Origin: Danio rerio
Lineage: Eukaryota > Chordata > Actinopteri > Cypriniformes > Danionidae
Direction: 5' to 3'
DNA length: 64,000 nucleotides
NCBI RefSeq assembly: GCF_049306965.1
Contig: NC_133183.1
Coordinates: 22,972,001-23,036,000 of the forward strand
Shown: positions 33,659 to 45,502 of the stretch, piece after piece
Position numbering within the stretch: position 1 is the first letter of the stretch
Layout: every line of letters starts with the position of its first letter
Notes under the pieces: generated by a model
Databases searched by the model: none
Told to the model about the DNA's origin: nothing
The model's input: the letters and a program-made list of their open reading frames with translations, nothing else
Position numbers and translations under genes: made by a program

Positions 33659-33866
33659 CATGCGCTATAGGCGAATTGAATAAGCTAAATTGGCTGTAGG
33701 GTATGTGTGTGAATGAGAGTGTATGGATGTTTCCCAGTGATGTGTTGCGGCTGAACTGGAAGGGCATCCGCTGTGTAAATTACATGCTAGATTAGTTTGT
33801 GGTTTATTCCACTGTGGCAAGCCACTGATTAATAAAGGGACTAAGCTGAAAATAAAATTAATGAAT
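33659..33866 (+). mobile_element. 3' half of a DANA-type SINE
   Basis: The copy begins at the 'acatgcgctataggcgaatt' block and runs through ggaagggcatccgctgtg to aaataaaattaatgaatg. The tRNA-like head is missing. Confidence 0.8.
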
Positions 33867-33868
33867 GT

Positions 33869-34106
33869 TGTTCTGTTGATCAGAAAAGAAGATATTCAGA
33901 AGCATGTTGAAAATCTGTAACCCTTGACTTCCATAGTATAGGTCTTCCCTACTATGGATGTCAGAGGTTACAAGTTTGCAACATTCTTTAAACTATCTTC
34001 TTTTGTGTTCTACAGAATAAACTCAAACTGGTTTGGAAAAAGTCAAGGGTGTGTAAATGATGGCAGATTTTTTTATTTTTGTTTTGGTGAATTATCCCTA
34101 TAAAGC
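33869..34106. mobile_element. Palindromic MITE of the 'gttcaccc' family
   Basis: The two halves are inverted: gaagatattcagaagcatgt on the left pairs with gcaacattctttaaactatc on the right, around cttccatagtataggtcttc. It ends ttggtgaattatccctataaa. It directly follows the SINE fragment. Confidence 0.6.
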
Positions 34107-35589
34107 TACAAAAAAAGCACTTATTCATGTGAACCAGAACACTCCAACCTTTAAACCTGACTGTAAAATTTCCCTTTGACCTCAAAATTGATTAATCGTT
34201 GATCCATGAACTATTCCTGTTCAGCATATTTGTATTGTATTTATTTTCTGGTTGGCTGCATTCAGATTGCTGCTATGATACAGGGTGACACATTTTATCT
34301 GATGTAAAAAAAATATGACAAGTGATCAATTATTCAGTATGTAAATAATTATTTGATGGGCTTTTATTTTATTTTTACTCATTTATTAAGAGTTGTCTAC
34401 AGTTCTGTCTGAGCCAGATGCAAACATATTAATAATACCTTTTTTTCTGACATGAATACTTATTTGGTTGTCAGAGGCGCTCTGCTTCTTTGGTCAAAAT
34501 TCTGTGCCATCACAATATTCTCTTGGTATGTTTTAGTTATAGACTTATTTTCATGACGAATCTCTTTCCATGTTACATGAGCTAAGCAGCATTGTAAATA
34601 TTACTTTTTTAAACAACACTTGGTAACTCAAACATCCTGGCTGTTGAACACAAGATACTCAACCAGAGGCTTTTGATATATATATTAGCACAGATTTAAA
34701 CACCAGCTTTTAAAAATGCAGTACACTTTACAAGCAATCATTTTCACACAACCACACATAAGCCCTGGATAAATTCAGGACTTCATAACCGTTATCATTT
34801 CAACTCGCACACTCCGTGTGTGACCCTACTTGACTGAAAATGATGCAAAATACTACACTTTGTTTCGTTTTACTTCAATTTACGGGATTCCAAAGATGTA
34901 AACTGTTGTTATCATTTAATGTGAAGTTATTGTTTTTTGTTCCCACCCTACTGTCTGTAATTCCGTGACAACTATGTGACAACCTATATGTATTTATGTT
35001 AATATTTGACATTGTCTGGAGGCTTTTGGAAGGGATTTCAGAAGTATGGTGTTCTGCATGATGTATTATTATATGTTCAGTTATTGATGCCTTTGAGTTT
35101 TGGTGCTTGCAAAATGGGTGCAAAATGCAAAGAGAGCCAAAACCAATATAAAACCAGAAAAGGTTGCATGCTTGTGTTGTAGGACCAAACAACAACAGTT
35201 GCAAGGCTTTAAACGGCGTTTCTGTGACATTGCAATGATTATAAACTGCGCCTGATCTTGAAATGAAGCTGGAAATAGGTGTCCATGATTACTGTACCAT
35301 CATGTAAATGCGTAAACAATCGCAGAAGGTTGTATAACAAAGCGATTGACAGCAAAGCTGAATAAAATAAAGGTTTTTGTACTCCTCCACATGCCTGTTG
35401 CCTTAACTGAACACACTCTGCTGCATCAGATAAAGAGTAAAACCCCTCTCTTTTAAGAACTTCATTGCTGGACAGAATTAAACAATGGTTTAGATTAGAC
35501 AAAGATAACACGATGCAAAACAGGTTCATGGGGGTCATGGTGTGCTTTTGGTAGACCATCACAGGCACAGTTGTAGCATCACTGGTGTG

Positions 35590-35736
35590 CGACTAGGAAG
35601 TGATGTCACTCGGCGACGTGCAGTTGTACGCATGCGATTCCATATTGGTTGTTGAAGCTAAAGCGATTCATTGAAGGAACAATACTTGTGCGGTTATTTA
35701 GATACATAGACGGTTTCTTTAATACCGCGCACAGTT
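35590..35736 (+). promoter_or_regulatory. magoh proximal promoter with ETS, CRE-like and NRF1-like motifs
   Basis: An ETS core and CRE/ATF-like half site lie together in taggaagtgatgtcact (35593-35610), and an NRF1-like palindrome cgcatgcg is at 35629-35636, about 100 bp before the ATG. There is no TATA box. Such motif clusters are usual for vertebrate housekeeping promoters; binding is inferred. Confidence 0.4.
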
Positions 35737-37873
35737 ATGTCCACGAGTGACTTTTATTTGAGGTACTATGTGGGGCATAAAGGTAAATTTGGTCACGAGT
35801 TTCTGGAATTTGAATTCAGACCAGACGGTAAGTGACGCGCCAACTTTAGCTTGCTAATATGCTAACAGCCTTTCTATTGCAATCTGTGAATGCTTTCTTA
35901 TTAAGCCGAAAACGATATTTACAGCTGTTTGAACTTTTATTTCTGTTTAATTTATAATTTAAAATGGTGATTGTTTGTTTAGAGCAAAATTAATATGCGA
36001 ACTTGCGTTTGAGGAATGTTAGCATTAAAATTGCAAGTCTAATATCATAAATTTGATTTAGTTTCACCAATGTTGCTTAATAATCTTCATTTTTTATAGG
36101 TTATGTATATAGTATTAATGTATTAGCCTAATATTAAGCTTATGGATTATTTCCTTTCAGGAAAGTTGAGATATGCAAACAACAGCAACTACAAGAACGA
36201 CGTCATGATCCGAAAAGAGGTAAAATCAGCTACGTGATGACGTCATGTGCATTGGTTATTAGATAATTTGCACCTTTTTGACAGACAGACCATGTTACTT
36301 ATGAGATGTTCTGTTTCTTTCAGGCCTATGTGCATAAAAGTGTGATGGAAGAGCTGAAGAGAATCATTGACGACAGTGAAATCACAAAAGAAGACGATGC
36401 CTTGTGGCCTCCTCCGGACAGGGTTGGCAGACAGGTTTGTTGTAATGTATATTATTTCTTCTTGATTTTTGCCCTTTGTTCACATTCACAATATAATGTG
36501 ACTCAAAGGGCCTGTTTACACAACTACACCCTGCACATTTCGTTGCACTTTGGCTGGTTTAGTACATTATCATTTGAAAATGTTTTTTGAAAGTGCATGT
36601 TTTTTTTGTTTAATGATTTTACCCGGATGTCATCCATGTACATGCATGCAGTATCTGAGTGATCGTCAGTTTATATTCATTTTTTGCATTATTCATTCAT
36701 TGTGAACCGGGATTGTTGTGGTCCATTTCTAGTACACCATTGTTGTGTAAACTGGTATCCTAATGGCTCTTGTTTGTGCCTTAAAGGAACTGGAGATTGT
36801 CATTGGTGATGAGCACATTTCATTCACAACCTCTAAAATCGGATCTTTAATTGATGTAAACCAGTCCAAGTAAGTGTATTTCATTGATTGTAAACATTAT
36901 TATTATCATAATTTTTTACTTCACTATTCTGCCTTAATTTTGTAATCTGAAATTGTAGTATATATTATTGTCACACATTTTCCTGCTTTCTGTTTTATAC
37001 CCTCAAGCAGTTTTACACAGGTTGTCTATGGGGTCTTTAATCTCAAAAACAAAATTTTAGGCCTTAAAAAGTCTTAAATTAAATAAAATAATGTGTTGTA
37101 GGTCTTAAATCTTTTGTAAACGGCTTATAATTTTTTTTTTGTTCGTAGCTACCCAACCTGGTCAACACCCATCCAACCACCAACAATCCATCTCAATAAA
37201 ACTTTTAACTTTTTATTTAATAAGGTCATTTTTAGCTCCGTTTACCATAATGCTTTAATTAAGTTCCTTTTAAAATTATTACAATAAACAATAAAATTGG
37301 TTTAAAAGTTCTCCATGTATTTCCTGCTACAGAAGCTGACCTGATCAGACTGTTGTGCATACATTTAGTTTATTTATATCAACCTTTAAACATTTCATTT
37401 CATTTTTTAGGTTATGTTGGAAAGAAAGTGCATGTATACAACTAGAGAAAGCTTGCTTGTTTTGACACAATATTTAAAATATTTTGCTTAGAATTAACTA
37501 AAATATATATTTTTAATTACTATTATTGTATTATTCAATTATATATTTTTTAAAGTTTGATAGAGCAAAAAAAGTATTTTTCAACCAGGCCATTCGAATA
37601 ACTCCTTAGTGTTTAGCCCTGAATGAGTCTAAAATTTCATTTATAATGGTCTTAAAATGTCTTAAATTGAACTTGCTGGAACCTGCAGAAACCCTGTTTA
37701 CAGTTTGTAATCTGTGCTATAAGATTGGTAACGTTGTCTTGTTTTTTTTTTTTTTTTTTTTTTTTTTTTGCAGGGACCCAGAGGGACTGAGAGTTTTCTA
37801 TTACCTGGTCCAGGATCTCAAATGCCTCGTATTCAGTCTCATCGGCCTCCACTTCAAAATCAAGCCCATCTAA
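35737..37873 (+). CDS. magoh: Mago nashi homologue, exon junction complex core subunit
   Basis: MAGOH forms a heterodimer with RBM8A/Y14 that locks eIF4A3 on spliced mRNA in the exon junction complex, acting in mRNA localisation and nonsense-mediated decay. Five exons: 35737-35827, 36161-36219, 36324-36434, 36787-36869, 37774-37873, joining to 444 nt and 147 residues. After [19 protein letters not shown] the protein is essentially identical to human MAGOH (146 residues), through [53 protein letters not shown] and the C-terminal [10 protein letters not shown]. It is one residue longer at the N-terminus than human. The last acceptor follows a 28-T run (37742-37769). The gene converges with cpt2, and their coding ends are 2.2 kb apart. 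A processed copy is excluded because four introns are present. Confidence 0.98.
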
Positions 37874-37980
37874 CTGCCCTTTTGCTTTTATTGTGAATGA
37901 AAGTCGTGTTTTAGTTATTGTTTGAGCTACTTTCAACATTTGTATATTGTTCGGTGGTTAGTTTTTTTTTTTTTTTTTTT

Positions 37981-37986
37981 AATAAA
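37981..37986 (+). terminator. Candidate polyadenylation signal of magoh
   Basis: AATAAA 108 nt beyond the stop codon, just after a run of T. The short 3' UTR is plausible, but use is not proven by sequence. Confidence 0.4.
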
Positions 37987-38054
37987 ATGTGTTCAACTGT
38001 TGGTTTGTATTTTAGTTTATTTCAAAATCTATTTAAAGTCCTTAAAGTTTTGTA

Positions 38055-38693
38055 TGTTCTCCTCATGTTGGTGTGGGTTTTCTCCGGGTGATCCGGGTTT
38101 ACCCACAATTTCAAAGACATGCGCTATAGGTAAAGTTCATTCATTCTTTTTCTTGTCGGCTTAGTCCCTTTATTAATCCGGGGTCACCACAGCGGAATTA
38201 ACCACCAACTTATTCAGAAAGTTTTTACGCAGCGGATGCCCTTTCAGCCGCAACCCATCTCTGGGAAACATCCACACACACATTCACATACACTATGGAC
38301 AGTTTAGCTTACCCAGTTCACCTGTACCACATGTCTTTGGACTGTGGGGGAAACCAGAGCACCCGGAGGAAACCCACGCAAACGCAGGGAGAACATGCAA
38401 AATGAACACAGAAACGCCAACTAAGCCGAGGCTCAAACCAGCAACCTTCTTGCTGTGAGGCGACAGCACTACCTACTGCGCCACTGCTTCGCCCACTATA
38501 GGTAAATAAGCTAAATTGTTTGAAGTGTATGAGTGTGTGTGTGTGAATGCAAGTGTATGGGTGTTTTCCCATGTTGGGTTGCCCCTGAAAGGGCAATTGC
38601 TGTGTAAAACATAAGCTGGATAAATTGGCGGTTCATTTCGCTGTGGTGACCCCAGATTAATAAAGGGACTAAGCTGGAAAAAATAATGAATGA
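38055..38693 (+). mobile_element. DANA-type SINE split by a second SINE
   Basis: The plus-strand outer copy reads tgttctcctcatgttggtgt ... agacatgcgctatagg at left and resumes taagctaaattgtttgaagt ... aataatgaatgaa at right. Its tRNA-like head is missing. It is interrupted at 38135-38495 by an inverted SINE copy. Confidence 0.92.
38135..38495 (-). mobile_element. DANA-type SINE nested in another SINE, 11-bp target duplication
   Basis: A full-length antisense copy from tail (attcattctttttcttgtcg) to head (actgcgccactgcttcgccca). It is flanked by identical ctataggtaaa at 38124-38134 and 38496-38506, which dates this insertion after the outer SINE. Confidence 0.95.
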
Positions 38694-40104
38694 AAAGTCC
38701 TAAAATATATGTTGTACTTTATTTAGAAACATCATTATAGAAGATGCATTATATACACTTGTGGTCAGAAGCTTGGAGTCAGTGAGGTATTTGAAGAGGG
38801 TAGGGTTGCACGATATTGCAATATTTAGTTTTTCGGCATTATATATTGTAATATGAATACAGTCTCACTAGATGGCTAAATGGTTTTATTTAGTTTTTTT
38901 CTGGGAAGTCTAACAGTATACCGATACAGAAAACCAATCAAATGTAAATTAGTAGAGACATAATTGTATACATAGTAAAAACATCCAAAAGTCATAATTT
39001 ATTATTCAAATTTGTTAAACTCTCTTGAATGTGTACATAGCCACAGGCTTATACACATTTGACGCGAATGCTAAACTTTTCTATACAAATCTGTAAAAAA
39101 AAAAAATTAGTTTTTTTGTACAAAAATAAAAGTTTTTGTCTTGTTTCTAGTCCAATTATCTAAAACCTATTAAATCAAGAAGCATTTTGTAGACTAGCAA
39201 AAAAAAAAAGTTTTGTCTTCAGAAATAAGTGAAATTTAAGTAAACTTTTCTGGAAAACAAGTAAAAATAATCATTTAGTTAGAAATAAGAATATTTTACT
39301 TGGTCCACTGGAAGATAATTTAGTTTCTTTTTGAAAACATCTCAATATTGACTTATTTTTCTAAACGATACAATATTGTTTTTAGGAATTTGATATTTGG
39401 AGTAGAAACGACACAAACTATAAGTATGAAAGCATTTTTTGAAGCGTGGATTGAACTGTCTGGTCGTATTTAATTCAGACTCTTGCAATGTGAGTATATC
39501 AGATGTGCATGCAATATCGATGCTGTAGAAATTAGTGTTTTGTGCAGAGTCTGACTAAGGCTGCATTTATTTGATTAAAAAAATACACAAATTATAATCA
39601 TGTAAAAAGTTATTTTTTTGCTTTTGATATTTCAAAGCATCTTTTTTACATAAAAGAAAAAAAAAATCAACCACAAAAGTTTGAATGTTGGTGTATGTAA
39701 AAAATCATAAATATTTGAAAATCTGTTGAAATGGTTTTATTAGGCTTTGTTACAATATTTACAGTATTGATTTCAGTGTTTCTTATAAGGCACAGGACAG
39801 GTCTTTCAGCTTTTTTATGATGAATTTCTTTTTGTCATTTGGAGAAAATTTAATTTAGTAATTACACAATGCAGTAAATGTAAATTATCTATACTGTCAT
39901 AAACATTTTTGTTCATTACATCACTTAATTAAGCATGAACTTAGAAATGAGCAGTCACATCAATCAATTCAGTGCACAGCATATGAGTTCTAACCTTCAG
40001 GTTCTACATTTAAACTAGACTCAACACATTGTTATTATTAACACAAATCCTCTAAATTCAGCTTAGTTCACAAGTGCTTTAACTTCATCATATTAAATGT
40101 GCTT

Positions 40105-43100
40105 TCAATGAATGGGGTTTCCATCAAGGACTGTAAAAATGTCTTCCAAGGACTTGTGAACACACCTAAGGAACTCATGAACATCTCTGGCAGGGTAGCT
40201 GGACACGTTGCACCCAATCCATTCATCATGAACCCCATAACCCACTCCAAAACCATCAGGCACCACAGGAGCAAAGCCACCCAGACTGACCGCAGGGCTA
40301 GTCAGAGTACTGGTAGACAGGATGTTGTGGTTTATGGCCGCATATGCAGGATCCTGGTACAGACTGGGCAGTGCCATTCCTTTCGAATTAGCCAAGTAGC
40401 GCATGGCGAAAAGATGGCGATCGAAACCTTGACCTACATGAAAACAAAAAAACATTTGGTTGAAAATAGTTGAATATTGTCTAATGAGCTTCTATGACAT
40501 TTGGTGAAGATTATAGAAGGTCTAAGATGAGTTCACTTTCAAATATTTTTTTTACCTAAATATAATGGCTGACGGTGGAAATGCATACCATTAGATTTTG
40601 TAAGACAGGAGTGGGTTATGTTATTTCTGGAGGGTCATTGACCCTGTAGGTTTTAGCTCCAACTCTGAAAAATAAATACCTACCTGAAACCTGAAGACCT
40701 TGATTAGCTTGTTCAGGTTTATCAGATTAGAGTTGGAGCTAACCTCTGCACAGACTCTGACCCAGCAGAATTTCCATATTTCTCCCCTATTTTTAATCTT
40801 TCTAGGAAAAGAAAAAATGCGATCAACAAAGAGCTGATCTCAACTCGGGTGTAATTGCAAGAGCGGTTCCAGAGAATTATTTGTCATCGTTGACAGGTAT
40901 GAACAATACCCACCCCTGCTATAGGACCTAAAGAACAGAAATAGTGGAGAAGGAAGTCACTGGACAACTTTTGATGATTAGGTGGCACATACTGACCCAA
41001 GTTCATAGGTTGGTTCAATTTAAAAACAGGAGTTATAAGCTAAGCTATTAGCAAATAAGCCAGTTTATTTTATCTCTTGACTAGTAGGTGGCACTATGCC
41101 AAAAACTTATTCATTCATTCATTCATTCATTTTCCTTCGGCTTAGTCCAGGGGTGTCCAAACTCAGTCCTGGATATTTTATTCCCAATTAACCACACCTG
41201 AACCAGCTAATCAAGCTCTTTCTAGACATACTAGGAACTTCCAGTGAGGTGTGTTGAAGGAAGTTGGAGCTAAACTATGCAGGACACTGGCCCTCCAGGA
41301 CCTAATTTGGACACCCCTGGCTTAGTCTCCATTTCAGAGGTTGTAACAGCGGAATAAACCACCAACTATTCCAACATATGTTTTACGCAGTGGTTGCCCT
41401 TCCAGCTGCAACCCAGTACTGGGAAACACCCATACATTATAGCAATTTTAGTTTATTTAGTTCACCCAAAGTGCATGTCTTTGGGCTTGTGGGGGAAACC
41501 AGAGAGGGAGAACATATAAACTCCACACAGAAATGCCAACTGAACCAGCAGGGACTTGAACCAGAGACTTTTTTGCTGTGAGACGACAGTGTGAACCATT
41601 GTGACACACAGTGCCAAAAATACGTATTTATATTTTAGGCCATGCTTGGTATAACGCATGCCAAATTTGGTCTAAATATACTAATTCATAGCCTCAGTTC
41701 ACTTTGGGCTAATCTCACCAGATTTGACGATGCTTCACAAGCGAAGACCTGAGCTAGTTTTGTTGAAAATCAGACTATTTTATAAAATTCTAATAAAAAG
41801 GTTGATTTGACATGAGCCAATCATTATGTTTCCAGCCATCATGGGTTCAAAAGTTATTAACATAAAACTGAGTGCAACTTTGAGACTTTTGATGGGACAA
41901 CAGAATCTTGTTAGGTCATTTTAAAACTGTCCTCGATATGTTTCATAATTTTCCAGGAAACTATTGTACAGTCAATCATCATCAACATCTTGTGAATGAG
42001 TCATCAAAAAAAAAAGAAAAATCTCCTTGACTTGCTCAAAAGACTCAGTTTAGAGCATAGGCCAGATCAGCGTTTCTCCTTAAATGGTATGATCATGAAT
42101 ATGACTGACAGGATATTAAAGTGCTGTCCTCACCCATGGCCGCCTCTCTAGTGAGTTGCCCGTGGTATTTAGAGCATTCATTCAGGAGTCCCAGTAACTG
42201 CTCCACACTGTGCTGTCCCGGCTGCTGGACGAAGGCTTTTGCACACTGCTTAGTGTGGATGCTAGCAGGACGGATGGTTTCAGTGCGGCCGTGTTTAAAG
42301 GCTGCAGTGCTGCAGGACTCATAAGTGGCGACCGTCTGGCCGTATTGCCTCAGGAAGCCCATCTGGAAAGCAAGCTGTGCGATGGCATCGGGGCTGAGCT
42401 TCTTCTTCTTAAGCTGCTCCTTTCCACCTTTCTTGAACTCCATGGCATCGATGGTGAGCTTTGATACGGCAGCCTGGAAATTTTCTTTGGCTTTTGTGAT
42501 TCCAGCTTTTAACTCGTCATTAAGCTTGAACTCTAAACGGCGCACCGCTGAAGACGAGTCTACGGACGCAGGCTGAGAACCAGGCCCAACCAGAGGCTTC
42601 TCCGTGGTGTCCTTGAAGACCTCATTCTGGAAACGCAAGACAGCCACACCATCACCCCAAGAGTGCTCGAAGTTTATAGCTGCCTGTCCATCCTTAGCCA
42701 AGATGACACTGAAGGACTTGTCGTACCAGCGGTTGCAGCCGTCACCATGCAGCATGTTGTGGGAGATGTGGATGTGGTCTCTCAGCACCTCCTCATCCAA
42801 GCACAGGCAAAACAAAGCAGTGTCCACTAACTGCAGAGCTTCACCATTTCCAGCATCAAGTAGTTTTTGTCTCAACCCTGTCCAGGTGTCTCTATTCTCA
42901 CTAGTTAGGACACCTAAGGGGAACGCAGAAGCTTGTGTTGGATCTTCTAGTATGTATTTAAGGTGAGCTTGAACCTCAGCAGGCTTGATCAGGTTGCCGT
43001 CTCGATCAAGAGCATCAAACACATACAGGTTTCCTCGCTTCATTACGAGCAGGTGCCTGCCCCTGTCATCTGTGAGGAGCTCATCCCTCTTGTATTTTGG

Positions 43101-44525
43101 TATACGTGTTGAGTTGAAGAGGCGAAAGTATTGGGACATATCCAGAGGATAGGCGTTCACCATGTAGGCTCCAAACCACGATATGGAGGGCGGCACCCAT
43201 CGAATCAGCTTCTTGAAACTATCTGTGTCACTTTTGGCAGGGTTAAGGTGAAACACCTCTGGCTCCAGTAAACCGGCACGAAGCGTCTTCATGAAGCGGA
43301 CTGCTGAGCACACCATGTTGGTGGCCCGAACAAGCTGGTCATTGTATTCGGGTTTGGGGTCAGGGTTAAAGGACATGAAGGGGTTAAAGTTAAGCACTAT
43401 AGACTCCCGAGCAGACAAGTACATGTCAAACCATGGAGCTGCAATGTAAAAAGAAGGAAATTAATTAACAAAGTTGGACTTACTGTACATTTACTTATTT
43501 ATCCATGTACATCTCCCACCTGATATGTAGCTGGTGTGTTTGTTTTTCTTGTCCAAGGCTACAAGTTCTTCATGTAACTGCTTGCCAGCACCACTCTGAA
43601 ACTCTTGTGCTAATTTTTCTGTGTTACTTTGGGAATTCAAGATAGCAGAAAGAGACAGAATAATGTCAGAATTTAAGTCAAGTTGGAAATAAAAAAAATA
43701 AATACATTACCCTTGACTTATTACCTGTACTGCTCATCATTCAGCAGGGGTCTTTGAGCTGCCAAATACCTCCGTATTGTATCCTCCAATTTTGGAACTG
43801 GTAATCTTTAAATGTCAGGTACAATGGTGATTTTAACCATTCTATGCTTTAGGGTCAGATATTTATATATATTATTATTAAAAATTATTATTATTATATT
43901 TGTTTTTGACTTTTTTAAATACCATTTTGCATTTACAGATTTACAGGTTTTAACTTTTATCAAATAATTCTTTAAAAAATCCCTTTTCCATTAAAATATG
44001 ACTTTAATAATAAGTTTCTATTTGTTTTTTATTATAAACAATTATAAATATTACTTAAATTATTAACTCTACAATTTATCCCAAATATAAAAATGGGAAC
44101 AAATATTTAGGCAAGGGGGGCATATTTATGTGTAACACCGTGTCCCTAAGCCGCGTAGGCTTTGCACTTTCACCTATATTCTCTAATATGACCTAAACCT
44201 GTCGTTGACAAACGTGTAAATACAGTATCCTAAGCAAAAATCTGATTCAACTTCAAAATAATATATCAAAGCACAGCGTTACAGATCAATTTTAAAACCG
44301 TCGGTCATATCTGTGTGATTCAATGCGATTGTCTTACCTGGGTAAACTCTTCTGGTAGTGCATGCTCGGGACGATACTCTTGTGCAAATACTCAGATCCT
44401 GCTCCATCCTTACTGCTGTATTTACGATGAGTGCTCGTTAAAACTGACAGGGCAGGGTTATTGCTCAAGTGTTTTAATTTACTCAGCGTTGAGTTGCATT
44501 GCGTAGAAAGCAAACCTGCCATCAT
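40105..44525 (-). CDS. cpt2: Carnitine O-palmitoyltransferase 2, mitochondrial
   Basis: Inner-membrane enzyme on the matrix side that converts long-chain acylcarnitine plus CoA to acyl-CoA for beta-oxidation. Five exons, minus strand: 44525-44338, 43805-43725, 43626-43520, 43438-42134 (1305 bp), 40433-40105, joining to 2010 nt and 669 residues (human 658). The five-exon layout with one very large exon 4 matches vertebrate CPT2. The N-terminus ([18 protein letters not shown]...) is basic and lacks acidic residues, as in a transit peptide. It is followed by [57 protein letters not shown] with catalytic His near residue 384, [33 protein letters not shown] and the carnitine-binding LSTSTLTSP. Start could be the first or second of two adjacent ATGs (44525 or 44522). 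Intron 4 holds two hAT-type elements and a SINE. Confidence 0.98.
40606..40918. mobile_element. hAT-like non-autonomous element
   Basis: It begins caggagtgggttatg and ends atacccacccctg, an inverted pair. The flanking 8-mers ttgtaaga and ctatagga agree at five positions only. The interior includes gttttagctccaactctg and its inverted counterpart agagttggagctaacctctg. It lies in cpt2 intron 4. Confidence 0.55.
41111..41612 (-). mobile_element. DANA-type SINE interrupted by a hAT element
   Basis: An antisense SINE runs from the tail (tcattcattcattcattttc, 41111) to the head region (ttgaaccagagacttttttgctg ... tgtgaaccattgtgacacac, about 41612). The insertion of a 172-bp hAT element at 41148-41319 splits its 3' tail. 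It is in cpt2 intron 4. Confidence 0.9.
41148..41319. mobile_element. Short hAT element nested in a SINE, perfect 8-bp target duplication
   Basis: It starts caggggtgtccaaactcagt and ends aatttggacacccctg. The SINE-derived octamer gcttagtc is present on both sides (41140-41147 and 41320-41327), so the insertion into the SINE is unambiguous. Confidence 0.93.
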
Positions 44526-44877
44526 GCAGCTGGGATATAATGACGTATGGATTGAGTACTATTCCTGAAACAAAGATGCAATTTCAGATCGTACGTTCAA
44601 CGCTTCTGCAAGCTGTCAACTTGCTGAATGAATGCAGAGTATCTGACAGATCCTGCCCTTTCAGTACGGCCAACGATAATTAGCCAACCGGTGCCTTCTT
44701 ACCTTTTTTATTTAGAAAAGAAAAATACATTAAAAACACAAGAACAGCTCAACAAGCAGACAAAAGCCGCAACAAAAAAAAATAGGAATTTAATACTTGC
44801 TGCAGTATTTCCGCATCACAAACGTGACCCTTTTTTCAAAATAAAAGTTCTATCTTAAATGAAATGAGACGATCATC

Positions 44878-44880
<3 letters not shown>

Positions 44881-44962
<82 letters not shown>
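44881..44962. repeat. (TA)n microsatellite
   Basis: About 82 bp of pure AT dinucleotide between the divergent cpt2 and porcupine-gene 5' regions. Confidence 0.98.
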
Positions 44963-44964
<2 letters not shown>

Positions 44965-45144
44965 AAACATCTTTTTAACATTTAGTTTACCATTTTAACA
45001 TTGATTTTGTGCTCGGCAAAATATTTTCAAATGCGTATAGGCCTATTTCAATTAAATTTAATTCATGTTTATTTATGTAGCGCTTTTTACGATATAGATT
45101 GTGTCAAAGCAGCTTAACATAGAAGTTGTATGGTTCATTTAGTC

Positions 45145-45295
45145 CATACTGTACAATAGTCTTAAGCACAAGTTGTTGTTTTTTAATTAACAATGACATA
45201 CTGGATGACAATAGAAAGGCAGCGTTGTTCATCTAAATGGTACTCTGGTCCTGCTGCCCTTTAAACCCGCAGTTTACACTCAAACATGACATTTT
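45145..45295 (+). repeat. Local repeat copy A
   Basis: It shares tagtcttaagcacaag, aatgacatac, gatgacaatagaaaggcagc, gttgttcatc and gatcctgctgcc-like text in the same order with 46607-46755. The pair may be two copies of one dispersed element or a local duplication. Confidence 0.6.
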
Positions 45296-45502
45296 TTCTA
45301 GTAGTCCAGATTTAGTTTTAATATAATCTTATAATTGTAATCTATTTTACTTTTCTATTTAAAAGTATTTCCGCTAGCACTCCAAGCTTTAGTTCACCTT
45401 CTAATCACTAAGTTTTTACAGTGATGAATTTCGACACGCACTCGATCGCGCTGTCAAAGAATGAGACGACAAGCTCCCCCTTTTTGTTCTGACTCTCTCA
45501 TA

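Larger units (their letters stand above)
32378..35736. other. Intergenic region uck2b to magoh
   Basis: The first part is uck2b 3' UTR of unknown length. It then holds a SINE 3' half (33659-33866), a MITE (33869-34106), and from about 34110 to 35590 unique AT-rich sequence without exon-like features. The last 140 bp is the magoh promoter. ORFs such as 34875-35204 have no family match that I can see. Confidence 0.55.
37987..40104. other. Intergenic region between the convergent magoh and cpt2 3' ends
   Basis: Contains the nested SINE pair (38055-38693). A stretch from about 38811 begins gggttgcacgatattgcaat, like a hAT end with no partner found, and the rest is AT-rich unique sequence. The final several hundred bases are probably cpt2 3' UTR on the minus strand, with an AATAAA on that strand at 39741-39736. 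Confidence 0.5.

Noticed and set aside
40099-40473. 124-residue plus-strand ORF
   Set aside because: It is the antisense shadow of the last cpt2 exon.
42121-42966. Plus-strand ORFs across the large cpt2 exon
   Set aside because: They are antisense shadows of a well-conserved coding exon.
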